A DNA stretch of 64,000 nt, taken from Methylobacterium fujisawaense (GTDB taxonomy: Bacteria > Pseudomonadota > Alphaproteobacteria > Rhizobiales > Beijerinckiaceae). Made by a program: the position numbers and the translations under genes. Shown in pieces: positions 52,224-61,139 of the stretch. Position 1 is the stretch's first letter. Each line of letters starts with the position of its first letter. The stretch covers positions 1 to 64,000 of the forward strand of contig NZ_JACJIM010000007.1 of assembly GCF_014138435.1 (NCBI RefSeq). Reading direction: 5' to 3'. The notes under the pieces were generated by a model. The model was not told where the DNA came from and did no database searches. It saw nothing but the letters and a program-made list of their open reading frames with translations.

Positions 52224-52626
52224 GGTCAGCGGATCCGGCTCTGTTCGCGTTGCAGGCTCACAGAACCACAGGTCGCACCGCGTTGCACGCCCGGGACAGG
52301 CTCGGAGGCGAGCGTCCGGCGGATTCGTCAGGCCCGGCCAATGCCAATCGAAGCGATGCGCGAATGCGCCGAGCTACGCATCCCGCACCGTGGTCCGATG
52401 CACCCGACGCAGGCTGGTCTTGTTTTAAAGAGCCGTAACCCCAGTTACGACAACATAATGACGCCAATCGCGTCGGTCGTCCGGCCGGCATCGTGTTGGC
52501 CGACCCGGGCGCCCCGCTTGCGGATGCGCGCCGGGTCCGTCGCCTGAACGAGACGCGTTCAAACTTCCCTTGTCTGCCGGGGTGCATGATCCACCGAGCA
52601 GGATACTTATTGAGCCGATCAACGCC
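52224..52626. other. Non-coding gap with divergent promoters
   Basis: About 400 nt between sseA (leftward) and the GcrA-like gene (rightward). No gene or RNA could be recognised. An A/T-richer stretch (about 52422-52460) may hold a promoter. Confidence 0.4.
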
Positions 52627-52860
52627 ATGAATCAACTCGTCCGTATGTCCCAGATTGGCGACGCCGAGACCGTCGAGGAGCCGTCGGCCGACCTGCGCGT
52701 GCCCTTCGCGCAGTCCGGAGCCTTCGTGTGCAAGTACATTATCGGTGAGCCGAACGACCGAGCCGTTTGTTGCGGGGCACCCGTGTCCGACGGCAAGAGC
52801 TGGTGCGCCTATCACCGCCGCATCGTGTTCGAGCCGACCCGGCCCGGCCGCATCCGCTGA
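52627..52860 (+). CDS. Short orphan GcrA-like C-terminal zinc domain protein
   Basis: 77 residues from the ATG at 52627; ATG 52645 and a longer GTG start at 52570 are also in frame, and no start has a strong ribosome-binding site. The C-terminal ~40 residues resemble the end of the cell-cycle regulator GcrA: FVCKYIIGEPNDRAVCCGA then SDGKSWCAYHRRIVFEP, with the Cys/Cys/Cys/His pattern of its zinc site. The N-terminal DNA-binding helix-turn-helix of GcrA is absent. In GcrA the C-terminal part contacts sigma-70, so this could be a partial mimic or antagonist; that is inference. Confidence 0.7.
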   Translation: MNQLVRMSQIGDAETVEEPSADLRVPFAQSGAFVCKYIIGEPNDRAVCCGAPVSDGKSWCAYHRRIVFEPTRPGRIR

Positions 52861-52885
52861 GCGAAGCGTCTCTTCGTCCCGGCCG

Positions 52886-53863
52886 TCACTGTGTCCGCAT
52901 GACCTGGATGACGGCGGGGGTGATGATGACCACGAACAGCACGGGCAGGAAGAACAAGATCATCGGCACTGTGAGTTTGGGCGGCAAGGCGGCCGCCTTT
53001 TTCTCGGCCTCGTTCATGCGCAGGTCGCGACTCTCCTGGCTCAGCACCCGCAGCGCCTGTCCCACCGGCGTGCCGTAGCGCTCCGCCTGGATCAGCGCGG
53101 TGGCGACGGATTTCACCGGTTCGAGGCCGGTGCGCAGCACGAGATTCTCGTAGGCCTGCCGCCGGTCGGGCAGAAACGACATCTCGGCGGTCATCAGGGC
53201 GAGTTCCTCGGCCAGCACGACCGAGGAGGTGGCGATCTCGGTGCTGACCTTCCGGAAGGCGTTCTCGATCGCCATGCCGGATTCCACGCAGATCAGCGTG
53301 AGATCGAGGGCGTCCGGCCACGCCTTTCGGATCTCGGTCTGGCGCTTCTTGGCGGCGTTGACCAGGAACAGCTCCGGCGCCTTGATGCCGGCATAGGCCG
53401 CGCCGACCACCAGCCCGAACCGCACGAGGTAGGATGAATCCAGAACCTCGAGCACGAACAGGTAGAACAGGGCCGCGATCACCGAGGCGAGCGGCACGAC
53501 GAACCGGAAGAACAGGAACGCCGTCTCCGACCCCGGGCCGCGATAGCCTGCCTGCATCAGCATGCGCTTGGCCGTGTCGGTGCCGAGCCAGCGGCGCAGC
53601 TGGTACCGCTCGACGATGGACTTCATGTAGGCCTTCGGCTCCACGCGCAGCGTGGCCCGGGTCGCCGGCCCGTCCGCCTTCACCCGCTCGCGCCGCCGGA
53701 TCTGCTCGCGCTCGTCGCTGACGAGCTTCATCCGCTTGCTGAGCTTGTCGGTTTCCAGGAAGGGCTGCGCCACCGCGTAGGCGGTCGCCGCCGCCGCGAC
53801 CGCGGTCAGAAGCGTGCCCATGAAGCGGGGATCGAACAGCTTCTCGGCAATGTCTTCGATCAT
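52886..53863 (-). CDS. tadC: Tad pilus inner-membrane protein TadC
   Basis: 325 residues. Type II secretion F family membrane protein: an N-terminal helix, then ~4 further hydrophobic helices, with the family block DALDLTLICVESGMAIENAF, SFLPDRRQAYENLVLRTGLE and RYGTPVGQALRVLSQESRDL. With TadB it forms the inner-membrane platform on which the CpaF ATPase acts to extrude Flp pilin. It is the last gene of the leftward cpaBCDEF-tadBC operon, 31 nt after tadB. Confidence 0.95.
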   Translation of the reverse strand: MIEDIAEKLFDPRFMGTLLTAVAAAATAYAVAQPFLETDKLSKRMKLVSDEREQIRRRERVKADGPATRATLRVEPKAYMKSIVERYQLRRWLGTDTAKRMLMQAGYRGPGSETAFLFFRFVVPLASVIAALFYLFVLEVLDSSYLVRFGLVVGAAYAGIKAPELFLVNAAKKRQTEIRKAWPDALDLTLICVESGMAIENAFRKVSTEIATSSVVLAEELALMTAEMSFLPDRRQAYENLVLRTGLEPVKSVATALIQAERYGTPVGQALRVLSQESRDLRMNEAEKKAAALPPKLTVPMILFFLPVLFVVIITPAVIQVMRTQ

Positions 53864-53894
53864 CGGGCGGTATCCGGCAGAGGGCGCACCGCGC

Positions 53895-54893
53895 CTAGAA
53901 CTCGAACGCGATCATCTTCTTGATCGTGAAGATGCCGATGGACATCCAGATCGCCGCGCCGACCAGGGCGACCTTACCGGTATCGGTCGTCCAGAGCAGC
54001 GAGATGTAGTCGGGGCTCGTCAGGGCGGTGATGCCCGCCACCGCGAAGGGCAGGCAGGCGATGATCGAGGCGGAGGCCTTGGCCTCCATGCTCATCGCCT
54101 GGACCTTGCCGCGCATCTTGGCGCGGTCGCGCAGCACCGTGGACAGGTTGTTCAGCGCCTCCGACAGGTTGCCGCCCGACTGCTGCTGGATGTTGATCAC
54201 GATGGCGAAGAAGTTCACCTCGGCGGTGGGCACCCGCTCGAACAGCCGCGTGCACGCCTCGCCGAGCGACAGGCCCATGGCCTGGGTCTCCACGACGGTC
54301 CGGAACTCGCTGCGCACCGGCTCCTCGGCCTCGCGCGAGACCATGCGGAAGCAGTCGCCCACCGGGATGCCGGTTCGGATGCCGCGGACCACCACGTCCA
54401 CGGCGTTGGGCAGCTCCTTGTTGAACTTCGCGATGCGCTTGAGCCGCAGGTGGCGCAGCAGCCACGCCGGCAGGCCGAAGCCCCCCGCGAAAGCGGCCCC
54501 GAGCGCCGCGAGGGCATTGTCGGTGATCACGAAGATCAGCAGCCCGAGGACGCCGCCGCTGGCGGCTGAGATCGTATAGAAGGTCCGCTTCGTCCATCCG
54601 AGGCCGGCGCGGGCGAGCTTCAGCTCCACGCTGGCCTTCGAGGCGCCCTTGGCCTTCGCCTCGATCTCGCTCAGCGTCTTGGCGACCTGCTCGCGCCGGT
54701 TGACCGCGACGCCCCGGGTCGCCGCGCCGGAGGCGGAGACGCTGATCGACTTCAGACGCTTGTTCGCCCGGCGCTCGCCGCCGAGCAGGGGCAGGACAGC
54801 CACGTAGGCGACCGCCGCGACCGCGATGCCGATGAGGCCCGCGGCGAGCGGCAGGTTGGAGGCGCCGGCGGCCGCGGCGGGCAGGTCCGGCAT
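53895..54893 (-). CDS. tadB: Tad pilus inner-membrane protein TadB
   Basis: 332 residues. Paralogue of TadC with the same T2SSF fold: FNKELPNAVDVVVRGIRTGI, GDCFRMVSREAEEPVRSEFR and QQQSGGNLSEALNNLSTVLR. An N-terminal membrane helix (LIGIAVAAVAYVAVLPLLGG) is followed by a basic segment and three or four later helices. Only 4 nt separate it from cpaF, so the two are co-translated. It forms the platform partner of TadC. Confidence 0.95.
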   Translation of the reverse strand: MPDLPAAAAGASNLPLAAGLIGIAVAAVAYVAVLPLLGGERRANKRLKSISVSASGAATRGVAVNRREQVAKTLSEIEAKAKGASKASVELKLARAGLGWTKRTFYTISAASGGVLGLLIFVITDNALAALGAAFAGGFGLPAWLLRHLRLKRIAKFNKELPNAVDVVVRGIRTGIPVGDCFRMVSREAEEPVRSEFRTVVETQAMGLSLGEACTRLFERVPTAEVNFFAIVINIQQQSGGNLSEALNNLSTVLRDRAKMRGKVQAMSMEAKASASIIACLPFAVAGITALTSPDYISLLWTTDTGKVALVGAAIWMSIGIFTIKKMIAFEF

Positions 54894-54897
54894 GCGC

Positions 54898-56340
54898 TCA
54901 GCTCCGGTCGATGATCTCGGCGGCGTCGAGCGCCTCGCCGAGCCGCTGTTCCAGGCCGTAGTAGCGGGCCCGCTCCCAGAATTTCGGCCGGCCGACGCCG
55001 GTGGAGCGGTGGCGCCCGATCAGCTTGCCGTTCGCGTCCTCCCCGACGATGTCGTAGAGGAAGACGTCCTGCGTGGTGATGACGTCGCCCTCCATCCCGA
55101 GCACCTCGGTGATGTGGGTGATGCGCCGCGAGCCGTCGCGCAGGCGCATGGCCTGGATCACCACGTCGATCGAGCCGCAGATCATCTCGCGCAGGGTCCG
55201 GGACGGCAGGGTGAACCCGCCCATCGAGATCATCGACTCGATACGCGACAGGCATTCGCGCGGGCTGTTGGCGTGGAGCGTGCCCATCGAGCCGTCGTGG
55301 CCGGTGTTCATCGCCTGGAGCAGGTCGAAGGCTTCCGGTCCGCGCACCTCGCCGACGATGATCCGCTCCGGCCGCATGCGCAGGCAGTTCTTGACGAGAT
55401 CGCGCATGGTGACCTGGCCCTGGCCCTCCATGTTGGGCGGCCGCGTCTCCAGGCGGACCACATGGGGCTGCTGGAGCTGCAGCTCGGCCGCGTCCTCGCA
55501 GGTGATCACCCGCTCGTCGTGCTCGATGAAGGCGGTCAGGCAGTTCAGCAGCGTGGTCTTGCCCGAGCCCGTGCCGCCCGAGATGACCACGTTGCAGCGC
55601 GACTGGCCGATGATCTTGAGAACCTCGGCGCCCTCGGGCGAGATCGCCCCGAAGCGGACGAGCTGCTCCAGGGTCAGCTTGTCCTTCTTGAACTTGCGGA
55701 TGGTGAGCGCCGGGCCGTCGATGGCCAGCGGCGGCGCGATGACGTTGACGCGGGACCCGTCCGGCAGGCGCGCGTCGCAGATCGGCGAGGCGTCGTCGAC
55801 GCGCCGGCCCACCTGGCTGACGATCCGCTGGCAGATGTTCATCAACTGCTGGTTGTCGCGGAACCGGACGCTGGTCAGCTGGATCTTGCCGCCGACCTCG
55901 ATGAAGGTCCGGTGGGCGCCGTTGACCATGATGTCGGCGATGTCGTCGCGGGCGAGCAGCGGTTCCAGCGGGCCGTAGCCGAGGACGTCGTTGCAGATGT
56001 CGTCGAGCAGCTCCTCCTGCTCGGAGATCGACAGGACGATGTTCTTGAGCCCGATGATCTCCGTGACGATGTCGCGGATCTCCTCGCGCGCCGTCTCGGC
56101 ATCGAGGCGCGAGAGCTGCGTCAGGTCGATCGCCTCGATCAGGGCGCCGAAGATCAGACTCTTCGTGCGGTAATAATCCTCGGACCGCGCGGTCTCGACG
56201 ACGACCGGCGCCGCCGGTGCCGGACGCGCGACCGGAGCCGCCGCATCGCGCAGGACCGGCGTGGCCGGCGCCGGGGTCCGGGCCTGCGGTATCGGCGGGG
56301 GGGCCACCGATGTGCCGCCGGCGTGTCGCCTACCGAACAT
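54898..56340 (-). CDS. cpaF: Tad pilus assembly ATPase CpaF/TadA
   Basis: 480 residues. Hexameric secretion ATPase powering Flp pilus assembly and, in some bacteria, retraction. A Pro/Ala-rich N-terminal tail is followed by the N-terminal domain (VLGYGPLEPLLARDDIADIM). Walker A is VISGGTGSGKTTLLNCLTAF. The Asp/His boxes and Walker B region are RIIVGEVRGPEAFDLLQAMN, then GHDGSMGTLHANSPRECLSR. All catalytic motifs are intact. It lies between cpaE and tadB. Confidence 0.97.
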   Translation of the reverse strand: MFGRRHAGGTSVAPPPIPQARTPAPATPVLRDAAAPVARPAPAAPVVVETARSEDYYRTKSLIFGALIEAIDLTQLSRLDAETAREEIRDIVTEIIGLKNIVLSISEQEELLDDICNDVLGYGPLEPLLARDDIADIMVNGAHRTFIEVGGKIQLTSVRFRDNQQLMNICQRIVSQVGRRVDDASPICDARLPDGSRVNVIAPPLAIDGPALTIRKFKKDKLTLEQLVRFGAISPEGAEVLKIIGQSRCNVVISGGTGSGKTTLLNCLTAFIEHDERVITCEDAAELQLQQPHVVRLETRPPNMEGQGQVTMRDLVKNCLRMRPERIIVGEVRGPEAFDLLQAMNTGHDGSMGTLHANSPRECLSRIESMISMGGFTLPSRTLREMICGSIDVVIQAMRLRDGSRRITHITEVLGMEGDVITTQDVFLYDIVGEDANGKLIGRHRSTGVGRPKFWERARYYGLEQRLGEALDAAEIIDRS

Positions 56341-56397
56341 GGGTCAGCCCTCCGACGCTGACCTGCGGAGCCCGTGGGACGAAGGATCGTATCCGCA

Positions 56398-57642
56398 TCA
56401 GGATGCCTTGCGGCCGGCGAGCTTGGCGAGCAGCGGCTCGAGCAGGCTCGGACGTCCCCGCCGGCTCTCCGGACGCCCGAGGGTCATGGCGGCCAGATCG
56501 TTGAACAGCTCCGCCACCTTCGATCCGGCCTGGATCTCGGCGATCATCTGGCCGTTATTGGCGGCGGTGCCGAACAGCGTCGGCTCGAACGGGATCGACA
56601 GGGCGACCGGGGTCTCCAGGGCCTTGGCGAACTCGGCTGTGCCGATCTCGGGCCGCTTCGGTACTCCGACGCCGTTCAGCAGGACGCGGGGGGGCTGGTC
56701 GTTCGGGCGCCCGTGCTTCAGCGCGCCGAGAAGGTTCTTGGCGTTGCGCAGGCAGGCGAGATCGGGACCGGCCACGATCAGGATCTCGTCGGCCGCGGTC
56801 AGGATGCGCTTCGACCACGCGTTCCACTGATGCGGGATGTCCAGGACCACGCAGGGTACGCTCGCCCGCATGTGCTCGATCAGCGCGTCGAAGGCCGGCT
56901 CGGACAGGTCGATGGTCCGGTCGAGGCTCGCCGGCGCCGAGAGCAGGCTCAGGTTGTCGCTGCACTTGGACAGCAGCCGCTCCACCAGGGCGGAATCCAG
57001 CCGCTCGGGGGCGAAGACCGCTTCGGCGATGCCCTGCGGCGGATCTTGGTTGAAGTTCAGCGAGGCGGTGCCGAAGGCGATGTCGAGATCGGCGATCACC
57101 GTCTGGACGCCTTGGTTCCGGGCAACCGACCACGCGAAATTGTGCGCCACCGTGGAGGCGCCGATGCCGCCTTTCACGCCGTAGACCGCCACGGTCCGTC
57201 CCACCGGCTTGACGCCCGGAGCGGTGAACAGGTCGGAGATCGCCGCGATCAGCGTCAGGGGCTCGACCGGCACCATGAGGTAGTCGGACACCCCGCGCTG
57301 GATCAGCTGCCGGTAGAGCATCACGTCGTTGAGGTGGCCGATCACCACGACGCGGGTGCCCTCGTCGCAGACCTCGGCCAGGGCATCGAGGCACTCGATC
57401 GGCTTCGAGCGCGCGCCTTGGATCTCGATGATGATGACGTTGGGCGTCGGCGCGTGCCGATAGGCCTCGATCGCGGCGGCGCCGCCGCCCATCCGGACCT
57501 TGACCTGCGCCTTCTGCATGCGCCGGTCGAGGGCTGCGCCCTCGATCATCGCGGCGGTCTCGCCGGTCTCGCAGAATGCCTGGATGGTGATCCGGGGCAC
57601 CGGGGCGATCGTGCGCTCGCTCGTCTCGGACAGGTCTGCCAT
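56398..57642 (-). CDS. cpaE: Tad pilus localisation ATPase CpaE/TadZ
   Basis: 414 residues. An N-terminal receiver-like domain without the usual phosphoacceptor pattern (VIIIEIQGARSKPIECLDAL) precedes a ParA/MinD-type ATPase with deviant Walker A GVKGGIGASTVAHNFAWS. TadZ proteins mark the cell-pole site for pilus assembly. RLLSKCSDNLSLLSAPASLD and CVVLDIPHQWNAWSKRIL are typical. It is preceded by cpaD and followed by cpaF with short gaps. Confidence 0.94.
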   Translation of the reverse strand: MADLSETSERTIAPVPRITIQAFCETGETAAMIEGAALDRRMQKAQVKVRMGGGAAAIEAYRHAPTPNVIIIEIQGARSKPIECLDALAEVCDEGTRVVVIGHLNDVMLYRQLIQRGVSDYLMVPVEPLTLIAAISDLFTAPGVKPVGRTVAVYGVKGGIGASTVAHNFAWSVARNQGVQTVIADLDIAFGTASLNFNQDPPQGIAEAVFAPERLDSALVERLLSKCSDNLSLLSAPASLDRTIDLSEPAFDALIEHMRASVPCVVLDIPHQWNAWSKRILTAADEILIVAGPDLACLRNAKNLLGALKHGRPNDQPPRVLLNGVGVPKRPEIGTAEFAKALETPVALSIPFEPTLFGTAANNGQMIAEIQAGSKVAELFNDLAAMTLGRPESRRGRPSLLEPLLAKLAGRKAS

Positions 57643-57717
57643 GACGGCGCTTTCGGGTTCGCGTTCGGGGCGCGGCGTCGGGGAGCGGCGGGGCTGCCCG
57701 TCCCAACGCCGGCTGTC

Positions 57718-58461
57718 TCAGTTGGTGACTTGGGACTTCACGGCGGTCTGCCCATCTTGCCGCCATGTGGTTGACGGATCCTTGCCGTCCCGCAATTGCC
57801 CGATGTCCCGGACGCGCTTGACCGTATCGATCCGACCCTCGGGGCGGCCGCGCACGAGGTCGACCGGATCTGCGACCTGGGCGGCGACGTTGGACTGCGT
57901 GGCGCAGCCCAGGTTCCAGCTCGGCTGGTTGCTGTAATCGTAGGCGAAGCTTCGGGTCCCGAGATCCTGAGGCCAGAGGCCGCAGGCGTCGGACACCTTG
58001 GCCTGCATGCGCTGGAAGCTCAGCCGGATCGGCGCGGCGAGGGTCGGGGCGGTGACCACGTAGCCGGTGACGGTGATCTCGCGGACGCCGATGCCGTTCT
58101 GCGTCCCGAACCGGCCGAGCACCGAGGCGGTCCGCTGGACGGCGGCCACTTGGTTGGGCGGGACGCCCTGCGGAACCTCCATCAGCAGGGCGCCGCGGCC
58201 GTACCGGCGGTATTCGAGCATGAAGGCATCGACATCGGCCGCCTGGCGCGGATCCAGATGCCCCACGCCGGTGGGGAACACGTCGAGGTTGCGGGCCCCG
58301 TCCGTCAGGACGATCGGGTGGCGTGCGCGGTAATCCGTCACGTCGATCCCGCCGGTGGTGGCGGGATCGCTCTTGCAGGCCGCCGCGAGGGTGCCCAGCG
58401 CGCAGGCGGCGAGCAGGCTCGCGGCGCGGCGCGGCAGGGTGGGCGGGGGACGTCCGGTCAT
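57718..58461 (-). CDS. cpaD: Tad pilus lipoprotein-like protein CpaD
   Basis: 247 residues. The N-terminal signal with a lipobox-like LLAACALGTLAAAC suggests an outer-membrane lipoprotein. The conserved C-terminal block is VSDACGLWPQDLGTRSFAYD, then NQPSWNLGCATQSNVAAQVA and DPVDLVRGRPEG, diagnostic for CpaD. CpaD helps the CpaC secretin insert or function. It starts 36 nt after cpaC. Confidence 0.94.
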   Translation of the reverse strand: MTGRPPPTLPRRAASLLAACALGTLAAACKSDPATTGGIDVTDYRARHPIVLTDGARNLDVFPTGVGHLDPRQAADVDAFMLEYRRYGRGALLMEVPQGVPPNQVAAVQRTASVLGRFGTQNGIGVREITVTGYVVTAPTLAAPIRLSFQRMQAKVSDACGLWPQDLGTRSFAYDYSNQPSWNLGCATQSNVAAQVADPVDLVRGRPEGRIDTVKRVRDIGQLRDGKDPSTTWRQDGQTAVKSQVTN

Positions 58462-58497
58462 GGTTCCGATCCTGGGGCGCGGCGGTGACGCGGGGCG

Positions 58498-60060
58498 CTA
58501 CTCGACGATGAAGCCGACGCGGCCGCGATAGGTGCGTCCGAGCGGCGGCGCGGCGGCCGCCCCGGGGGAGGCGACCTTGCCGTAGAGCCGGTTGATCTGG
58601 CCGAGCAGCACCGCCTGGCCGTCGGTGGAATCGACGAAGTTGTCGTCCGGCCGGCTCACCTGCTTCGGTTCCATCGTCCGGGCGATGTAGGGGGTGCACA
58701 TGATCATCAGCTCCGTCTCCTGGCGCTGGTAGTCGCGGGAGCGGAACAGCGCGCCGAGGATCGGAAGATTGATCAGGCCGGGCAGGCCGGAGATCGCCTG
58801 CTTGTTCACCTGCTGGATCAGGCCGGCGGTCATCATCACGCCGCCCGAGGGCAGCTCGACGGTGGTCTCGGAGCGCCGCACCCGGGTGCCCGGCACCGCG
58901 ACCGAGTTGTTCCCGACGACGTAGGTGAAGTTCTGCTGTGGATCGATCTCGGTCACGTCCGTTGCGACGCGGATCGAGATGCGGTTGTCGGCGAGCACCA
59001 CCGGCGTGAACGACAGGGCGACGCCGTAGGGCTTGTAGGTGATGCCGGGGGTGCACACGCCGCCCACCGTGCAGGCGGCCGAGGATGGCACCGGGAACTC
59101 GCCGCCGGCCAGGAACTTCGCGGCCTCCCCGGAGATGGCGGTGAGCGTCGGCTCGGCCAGGATCCGCGAGACGCCCGCCTGCTCGAAGGCCTTCAGGGTT
59201 GCCTGGAGCGAGAAGCCGCCCGACTGGATCGAGGCCTGGATCTGGTTGCCGCTCGGAGCCGATGGGTTGATCGGGAACGGCAGGTTGTTGATCAGCGCCG
59301 GTGACGTCGCGGAACCGAGCGGGTTCAGCGCCGACCAGTTGCCGGTCATGTTGATCCCGAACTGCTTCAGGACGTTGCGCGACACCTCCACCACGGTGAC
59401 GCGGAGCATCACCTGGTCCTTGTTGCGGATCGTGAGGTTGTTGATCACGGCGCCGCGCGCGCCCGCGGTGACACCGCCGCTCGGTGCCCCCGCGGCCCCC
59501 GCCGCGCCCCCGCCGCCCAGCCCCACGAACGCATTGGCGATGTCGATCGCCTGCTGCGCGTCCGCGGAGGAATTCACCGACCCCGAGAGCAGCACCGAGG
59601 CCCCCGAGGAGCGCACGTCGAAGCGCCCGCCCGGGATGCTCTGGCCGAGCAACTCGCGCAGGGTCCCGAGGTTGAGATCCCGCGCCACCGACACGTCGAG
59701 GGCGGCGATCTGGCGGCCCTCGGCATCCATGATGAAGATCGAGGTCGCGCCGTCGGCCATGCCGATCACGAAGACCTTGCGGGTCGAGCGAACCACGGCG
59801 TTGGCCACGGCGGGGTTGGCCACGAACACCTCCTTGGCGTCCCGCGGCAGGTCGACGATCACGGAGCGGCCGGCGGTCAGCTCGACCCGCCGGGTCGAGG
59901 CGGATTCCGCGGCGCCGACCGTCAGGATCGGCGCGGGACCGAAGGTCTGGCGGTCCTGCGCGGGGGCCGGTCCGGACAGGACGGCCAGCAGGGCGAGGGC
60001 GCCGGCCGCGCGGCCGGCGGGGCGGCCCATCGGGCGCGGGTGGGGGGACGGAGCGGTCAT
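58498..60060 (-). CDS. cpaC: Tad pilus outer-membrane secretin CpaC/RcpA
   Basis: 520 residues from the ATG at 60060; the open frame runs on to 60921 but only as a shadow of cpaB. A signal peptide (cleavage near APAQ) is followed by the pilus N-terminal domain (AGRSVIVDLPRDAKEVFVAN), a BON-like domain containing a Gly/Ala insert (GLGGGGAAGAAGAPSGG), and the secretin domain: SGEAAKFLAGGEFPVP, RVRRSETTVELPSGGVMMTA and INLPILGALFRSRDYQRQET. It forms the outer-membrane channel for Flp pili. Only 5 nt follow cpaB. Confidence 0.95.
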   Translation of the reverse strand: MTAPSPHPRPMGRPAGRAAGALALLAVLSGPAPAQDRQTFGPAPILTVGAAESASTRRVELTAGRSVIVDLPRDAKEVFVANPAVANAVVRSTRKVFVIGMADGATSIFIMDAEGRQIAALDVSVARDLNLGTLRELLGQSIPGGRFDVRSSGASVLLSGSVNSSADAQQAIDIANAFVGLGGGGAAGAAGAPSGGVTAGARGAVINNLTIRNKDQVMLRVTVVEVSRNVLKQFGINMTGNWSALNPLGSATSPALINNLPFPINPSAPSGNQIQASIQSGGFSLQATLKAFEQAGVSRILAEPTLTAISGEAAKFLAGGEFPVPSSAACTVGGVCTPGITYKPYGVALSFTPVVLADNRISIRVATDVTEIDPQQNFTYVVGNNSVAVPGTRVRRSETTVELPSGGVMMTAGLIQQVNKQAISGLPGLINLPILGALFRSRDYQRQETELMIMCTPYIARTMEPKQVSRPDDNFVDSTDGQAVLLGQINRLYGKVASPGAAAAPPLGRTYRGRVGFIVE

Positions 60061-60065
60061 GGCGA

Positions 60066-60881
60066 TCACGGCGTCTGCTGCCGCGCGACGCCGAAGCGCA
60101 CCACGGTCAAGGCGGGTTCGGGCATCTGCGCCACGGACGCATCGGCCAGCGGCGTGGCTTCGGGCGGCCGCCCGGCATCGGCGAGGCTGCGCAGCGAAAG
60201 GGTGAGGGCGCCGACCTTCTGGGCCAGCGCCAGGGTCTCGGCCTGCGCGGGCGTGACGGCCAGCGTCGCGGTCTCGCCGGTCACCACGTTGGTGCCGTTC
60301 TTCTCCTGGACCAGCTGCCCGATCGCGAGGACGCGGATGTCGGTCAGGATCGTCTGGGAGAGCTGCACGTCGCTGTTGTTGGCCCGCGAATTGGACTCGT
60401 CGCGGAACGTGCGGATCACGTCGACGCGGTCGTTCGGGAGGATGAAGCCGCCGGCCGAGTTGGTGCCGCGGCTGTCGGTGACGATGGCGACGGCGCGCAT
60501 GCCGGCCGGCAGGATCGCCGCCATGAATCCGCTCTCCGGGCGCACGAGCTTCTGCGCGCGGATCGGCTCGCCCGCCAGGAAGCCTGCGCGCACCGAGGCG
60601 CCCACGGTCTCCTCGAGGGCCTTGGGGTTGATCTTGCGGGTCACGTAGCCTGCCGTCACGGCGCTGTCCGGCCAGGGTTGCCAGCGCAGATCCGCGGCCC
60701 GGAGCACCTGACCCATGGGCATGTCGATGGCGGCCACGAGCACGTCGGTCATCGGTTGCGGCGGCGCCTCGGCCTTCGGCGGCGGAGGCGGCGGTGGCGG
60801 ATCGCCGCCGCTCATCAGGAAGGCCGCCCCGGTTCCCGCCGCGAGGGCGATACCGAGGACGGCGAAACGGGCTGGGTTCAT
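60066..60881 (-). CDS. cpaB: Tad pilus assembly protein CpaB/RcpC
   Basis: 271 residues. One N-terminal membrane helix is followed by a run of eight prolines (DPPPPPPPPK). Then comes the SAF domain (VLVAAIDMPMGQVLRAADLR), then the RcpC domain (ILPAGMRAVAIVTDSRGTNS, GGFILPNDRVDVIRTFRDE, TILTDIRVLAIGQLVQEKNG). It is the first gene of the leftward Tad operon in this window. No pilin (flp/pilA) or prepilin peptidase (cpaA) precedes it. The next gene to the right is divergent and unrelated. Confidence 0.94.
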   Translation of the reverse strand: MNPARFAVLGIALAAGTGAAFLMSGGDPPPPPPPPKAEAPPQPMTDVLVAAIDMPMGQVLRAADLRWQPWPDSAVTAGYVTRKINPKALEETVGASVRAGFLAGEPIRAQKLVRPESGFMAAILPAGMRAVAIVTDSRGTNSAGGFILPNDRVDVIRTFRDESNSRANNSDVQLSQTILTDIRVLAIGQLVQEKNGTNVVTGETATLAVTPAQAETLALAQKVGALTLSLRSLADAGRPPEATPLADASVAQMPEPALTVVRFGVARQQTP

Positions 60882-60963
60882 CGCATCGCCACGCGCCGGA
60901 GACGGCCGAATTGCCGTCCATGACCCGAACCTGCGCGGGGATTCGTGTAATTATGGTTAAGGT

Positions 60964-60969
60964 ATTATA
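60964..60969 (-). promoter_or_regulatory. Candidate -10 element for the cpa/tad operon
   Basis: On the minus strand this is TATAAT, about 85 nt upstream of cpaB in the A/T-richest part of the 258-bp divergent region. It is flanked by GGTTA/TAACC arms (about 60957-60973). No convincing -35 element lies at 16-18 nt, so an activator or another sigma factor may be involved. Confidence 0.35.
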
Positions 60970-61139
60970 ACCTCTGGCGTTGTCGCCGGTCCGGAAACGG
61001 GGCGCCCGAGAAGCGCGTCACAATCCGCAGGATCCTTCAGCATCCGCCCGAACTCGGCCGTGGTGCATCACCGCTTCGTGACCTATCGTGCCACCGGAAC
61101 CGCCTCAGAAGCGGGCGCTCGGGCGAACCGGGGGGAAAC

